From positions 1 to 13,355 of the forward strand of contig CAZDYP010000154.1 of assembly GCA_964509505.1 (NCBI GenBank): 13,355 nucleotides of DNA, read 5' to 3'. Of this stretch, positions 10,614-13,355 are shown in pieces. The notes beneath the pieces were generated by a model. The model was not told the origin of the DNA, made no database searches, and saw only the letters and a list, made by a program, of their open reading frames with translations. Within the stretch, counting starts at the first letter, position 1. Every line of letters starts with the position of its first letter. This DNA is from CAZDYP01 sp964509505. GTDB lineage: Bacteria > Chloroflexota > Anaerolineae > JACRMK01. The position numbers were made by a program, and so were the translations under genes.

Positions 10614-12476
10614 ATGTCCACCAAAAAATTCTACACCTTCAACCAATTCGCGGCTATCCGCCGCTACTTCACCAATGCAGGCGCGACGCTCACATGGTCT
10701 CCCGATAGTGAGTGGCTCGCGTACATCACGAACACTTCGGGACAGTTCAATTTGTGGAAGCAGCCGAGCGACGGCGGCTATCCCATGCAACTGACGATGT
10801 TCACGAACCGCATCGCGCGCAACGGGGCGTGGTCACCTGATGGCAAAACGATTTTGTTGAGTGCGGATTATCAGGGCGACGAATACCATCAGCTCTACCT
10901 CATCCCCGCCAACGGCGGCGAGCCCGAGCGCATCACGCACGAACCGCACGCGCAACACTACATCGGCAGCGAAGCCTGGTCACCCGACGGGCGTTACATT
11001 GCGTATGCGTGCAATGATCGCTCCGACGCGCACATGGATGTGATGGTGCGCGATATGCGGAGCGGCAAGACGACGCGCGTATTGTTTGGCGGTGGCTTGT
11101 ATTATCCCGAATCGTGGTCACCCGATGGACGCTATCTCGTCGCCGTCGAATGGATCACGTCCACCGACTACAACTTGTTCTTGATTGACGTGCGCGCCAA
11201 GACCGCACACAAAATCACGCCGCATCACGAGGATGCCGCGTATGCGATGGGTGCGTGGCTGCCCGATTCGAGCGGCTTCTACTTCATCAGCGACGAAGGG
11301 CGTGAGTGCAAAGGCATTGCGTTTTATGCTGTGCGGAACATGACGCGACGCTGGGCGATCACTCCTGCATGGGACGTGAGCCACGTCATGGGCAGCCGCG
11401 ACGGGCGCTATTTACTGTGGGACGTAAACGAGGATGGCCTCAGCAAACTGCACGTGCGCGACCAGAAAACGGGACGCATGTTGTCGTTGCCACACATTCC
11501 GCGCGGCGTCATCTCCATGCCGACCTTCTCGCCCGATGGCAGGCGCGTCGCGTTCTTTCTGAGCTCAGGCACGTTCCCGGCAGAGTTGTTCGTCCTCGAG
11601 CTTAAACCTGACAGGTCTCGAAGACCTGTCAGGTTTGGCACGGTGAAACAAATCACCCACTCGCTGCTCGGCGGCGTCGAGCCAAAAGATTTGATTGAGC
11701 CGCAGTTGATTCGCTATCGCTCCACCGATGGCTTCAAAATTGCGGCGTGGTTGTATAAGCCCAAGAACCTGAAACGAGGACAGCGTGCACCTGTCGTCGT
11801 CGCAGTGCATGGCGGTCCCGAAGCGCAAGAGCATCCGTATTACGGTTACGGCTTGTATCAGTATTGGCTCTCGCGCGGCATCGGCATCCTCGCGCCGAAC
11901 ATTCGCGGCAGCACGGGCTACGGCAAAACATTTCAGATGGCGATTTACCGTGATTGGGGCGGCGGTGAATTGCGCGACATTGAGCATGGCGTGAAGTATC
12001 TGCATTCGTTACACTGGGTTGACCCTGGGCGCATCGGCATCTTCGGACCGTCGTTTGGCGGCTTCGTCGTGCTGTCTGCGATTTCGCGTCTGCCGCAGTA
12101 TTGGGCAGCGGCAGTAGATTGGTTTGGGCCCTCGAACCTCGTCTCTTCGATTCTTACGGATCCGCCGTGGTGGCGCAAGATGGACGAGCTGACCATTGGC
12201 GACCCTGAAAAAGACTACGACGACTTGATGGCGCGCTCGCCCATCACGTACGCCGACCAGATTCGCACCCCGTTGTTTGTGATTCAAGGCTCGTTGGACA
12301 TGCGCGTCGTCAAGGGCGAGAGCGATCAAATCGTGGAGAAGCTGCGCTCGCTCGGCGTGCCTGTGCGCTATGACATCTACGAGGACGAAGGTCACGGGTT
12401 CACCAAGCGCGCGAATGAATTGAAGGCGGTGCAAGACACGGCAGAGTTTATGGAGCAGCATTTGCTGCGACGATGA
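10614..12476 (+). CDS. S9-family serine peptidase (acylaminoacyl/prolyl-oligopeptidase type)
   Basis: 620 aa with no signal peptide, so probably cytoplasmic. Residues about 15-340 form a beta-propeller with repeated blade motifs: TWSPDSEWLAYI, AWSPDGKTILLS, AWSPDGRYIAYA, SWSPDGRYLVAV, AWLPDSSGFYFI and FSPDGRRVAFF. Residues about 360-620 are the alpha/beta hydrolase. HGGPEAQEHP forms the oxyanion region, the nucleophile is Ser480 in GPSFGG, Asp562 lies in QGSLDMRV and His594 in DEGHGF, a complete triad. Such enzymes cut short peptides or N-acylated peptides admitted through the propeller. At the propeller/hydrolase linker (residues 331-341) sits an 11-codon palindromic insertion, a place where extra residues should be tolerated. 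The promoter is unclear; the opposite strand carries the small RNA promoter just upstream. Confidence 0.95.
   Translation: MSTKKFYTFNQFAAIRRYFTNAGATLTWSPDSEWLAYITNTSGQFNLWKQPSDGGYPMQLTMFTNRIARNGAWSPDGKTILLSADYQGDEYHQLYLIPANGGEPERITHEPHAQHYIGSEAWSPDGRYIAYACNDRSDAHMDVMVRDMRSGKTTRVLFGGGLYYPESWSPDGRYLVAVEWITSTDYNLFLIDVRAKTAHKITPHHEDAAYAMGAWLPDSSGFYFISDEGRECKGIAFYAVRNMTRRWAITPAWDVSHVMGSRDGRYLLWDVNEDGLSKLHVRDQKTGRMLSLPHIPRGVISMPTFSPDGRRVAFFLSSGTFPAELFVLELKPDRSRRPVRFGTVKQITHSLLGGVEPKDLIEPQLIRYRSTDGFKIAAWLYKPKNLKRGQRAPVVVAVHGGPEAQEHPYYGYGLYQYWLSRGIGILAPNIRGSTGYGKTFQMAIYRDWGGGELRDIEHGVKYLHSLHWVDPGRIGIFGPSFGGFVVLSAISRLPQYWAAAVDWFGPSNLVSSILTDPPWWRKMDELTIGDPEKDYDDLMARSPITYADQIRTPLFVIQGSLDMRVVKGESDQIVEKLRSLGVPVRYDIYEDEGHGFTKRANELKAVQDTAEFMEQHLLRR
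11604..11636. repeat. 33-bp in-frame perfect palindromic element, copy B
   Basis: The arms AAACCTGACAGGTCT (11604-11618) and AGACCTGTCAGGTTT (11622-11636) are exact reverse complements around CGA. It is exactly 11 codons, KPDRSRRPVRF, in the S9 peptidase linker. Related S9 enzymes normally have a short turn here between a final propeller strand (ELFVLEL) and KQITHS. Confidence 0.92.
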
Positions 12477-12579
12477 TGACAAACAGACCCGAAGGGTTTC
12501 ACCGCTTTGCTGCTCTTCAGGTCTTGAAGTGAGCAAAAAGTGAGCAGCTTTTGGTCTGGCGCGTCACTTCTGAATGCAC

Positions 12580-12620
12580 TAAACTGCGGTCATCAATCCA
12601 AACAACCGCAGTTTATCTTT
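12580..12620. terminator. Hairpin AAACTGCGG/CCGCAGTTT before the last gene, possible terminator
   Basis: TAAACTGCGGT (12580-12590) and ACCGCAGTTTA (12605-12615) are perfect reverse complements with a 14-nt loop, followed by TCTTTT. It lies 103 bases after the S9 stop and just before the AGGAGG of the next gene. It could end S9 transcription, or be part of the leader of the next gene. TAAACT itself also resembles a -10 box. The rest of 12477-12579 shows only a weak GCTGCTC/GAGCAGC inverted repeat. Confidence 0.6.
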
Positions 12621-12622
12621 TC

Positions 12623-12628
12623 AGGAGG
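12623..12628 (+). promoter_or_regulatory. Ribosome binding site of the last gene
   Basis: AGGAGG, five bases before ATG 12634, is a near-ideal site and fixes the start. Confidence 0.85.
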
Positions 12629-12633
12629 AAGCT

Positions 12634-13227
12634 ATGTCTAACTCATTTCAAAAATTTGCAGGCTTATGTGCGATTCTCGCCGCTGTCGTCGGCTTGCTCT
12701 ATTCGGTGTCGTTCGTCATCCTCAAGAACGATTTGCTCAATGCGCTGTTCCTCACGTTGGGCGGCGTGTTTACCAGCGCCGTGTTCATCGCGTTGTATCA
12801 CAAGTTGCGCGCGACGGATGAATCTTTCGCGTTGCTCGCTTTCGTGTTCGGTCTCTTGAATGTGGCGGGCGTCGTCATGCACGGCGGCTACGACCTCGCC
12901 AACGCCATCAATGTGCCTGCGTCCATTCCACCCAATCTCGCGGATTTGCCGAGCCAGGTTGACCCACGCGGCCTGATGACCTTCGGCGCAGCGGCCATCT
13001 CGATCTTCGTGACGGCATGGCTCATCACGCGCGGCGCGGTCTTTCCGAAAAATCTTGCGTACCTGGGCCATCTGCTCGCGGTCATGCTCATCGTCATCTA
13101 TCTCGGACGACTCATCGTGCTGCAAGCAACCAGCCCGCTCATCCTTGGACCCGCTGCATTGACGGGTTTCATCCTCAATCCATTGTGGTATCTGTGGCTC
13201 GGCGTCATTCTCTGGCGTGGGCGTTGA
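12634..13227 (+). CDS. Small six-span membrane protein of unknown function (DUF4386-like)
   Basis: 197 aa with about six hydrophobic helices: LCAILAAVVGLLYSVSFVIL, ALFLTLGGVFTSAVFIALY, LLAFVFGLLNVAGVVMHGG, FGAAAISIFVTAWLITRGA, LGHLLAVMLIVIYLGRLIVL and ILNPLWYLWLGVILW. The layout and motifs (YHKLRATDESFALLAFVFG, HGGYDLANAINVP) resemble the DUF4386-type bacterial membrane proteins, whose role is unknown. No catalytic residues are obvious. The gene stands alone, with related hairpins on both sides (12580-12615 and 13263-13298), so it is probably its own transcription unit. Confidence 0.8.
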   Translation: MSNSFQKFAGLCAILAAVVGLLYSVSFVILKNDLLNALFLTLGGVFTSAVFIALYHKLRATDESFALLAFVFGLLNVAGVVMHGGYDLANAINVPASIPPNLADLPSQVDPRGLMTFGAAAISIFVTAWLITRGAVFPKNLAYLGHLLAVMLIVIYLGRLIVLQATSPLILGPAALTGFILNPLWYLWLGVILWRGR

Positions 13228-13262
13228 CGGCGCGCGATTCGCCATCATCATCAGAGTTTGCT

Positions 13263-13302
13263 AAACTGCGGCTGTCGTTGATGTGATAGTCGCAGTTTTG
13301 TT
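13263..13302 (+). terminator. Probable terminator after the six-span membrane protein gene
   Basis: AAACTGCGGCT (13263-13273) and AGTCGCAGTTT (13288-13298) pair with one G-U and a 14-nt loop, followed by TGTTTTG. It shares the AAACTGCGG arm and the exact loop length with the hairpin at 12580-12615. The remaining DNA to 13355 shows no recognisable gene. Confidence 0.65.
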
Positions 13303-13355
13303 TTGATGGTTTGATGACTGACCTACCTCTCCCTCTCACCAGCTTCATTGGGCGC

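Noticed and set aside
12009..12536. Minus-strand ORF of 175 codons over the S9 catalytic domain
   Set aside because: The plus strand codes for a complete Ser-Asp-His triad. The antisense frame is a shadow.
12509..12548. GCTGCTC/GAGCAGC inverted repeat as the S9 terminator
   Set aside because: The loop is 26 nt and the stem only 7 bp. The hairpin at 12580-12615 is a better candidate.

Overview
The window looks like a chromosomal segment of a free-living, GC-moderate bacterium, most likely a member of the Chloroflexota (Anaerolineae-like). This rests on gene content: a Tad-type CpaF ATPase preceded by a second AAA+ ATPase, large multi-membrane-span PTPS-related and GT-C-like proteins with C-terminal beta domains, and an S9 peptidase. 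It also rests on the many short heptanucleotide repeats. The lineage is an inference, since no rRNA or marker gene is present.

Layout. Positions 1-4425 (minus strand) hold four genes reading leftwards: an M20 metallo-hydrolase with its own extended -10 promoter, a 109-aa protein with a strong ribosome binding site, an AAA+ ATPase coupled to it by an ATGA overlap, and the pilus/secretion ATPase cpaF (tadA), whose 3' end runs off the window. Positions 4657-4814 (minus) are a self-contained tRNA-Asn(GTT) unit with a consensus promoter, encoded CCA and a perfect intrinsic terminator. Positions 4900-9561 (plus) hold two large membrane proteins that probably act on cell-envelope polysaccharide or lipid-linked sugars. 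Next come an orphan beta-class DNA methyltransferase (9607-10461), an S9 prolyl-oligopeptidase-like enzyme (10614-12476) and a small six-span membrane protein (12634-13227). Between the methyltransferase and the S9 gene, the minus strand has an excellent sigma70 promoter followed about 100 nt later by a terminator. This predicts a small RNA of about 105 nt that matches no family I recognise.

The most unusual signal is repeat DNA inside genes. Two 33-bp palindromes at the same codon phase encode the related 11-residue peptides KPDRSRRPVRF (S9 peptidase) and RPHRFSKPVRF (second membrane protein). They differ at 10 positions, yet two base pairs of the hairpin are changed on both sides so that pairing is kept. 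In addition, heptanucleotide-repeat tracts and a CCTCTC/GAGAGG hairpin element are read in frame through both membrane proteins, each time between predicted transmembrane helices. The same heptamer style forms the intergenic DNA at 1508-1559 and 7750-7862. This resembles the in-frame palindromic elements of Rickettsia and the heptamer repeats of cyanobacteria, and suggests repeats that spread through both coding and non-coding DNA here.

There is no phage, IS element, CRISPR array or toxin-antitoxin pair in the window, and no gene-free stretch longer than 300 bases.
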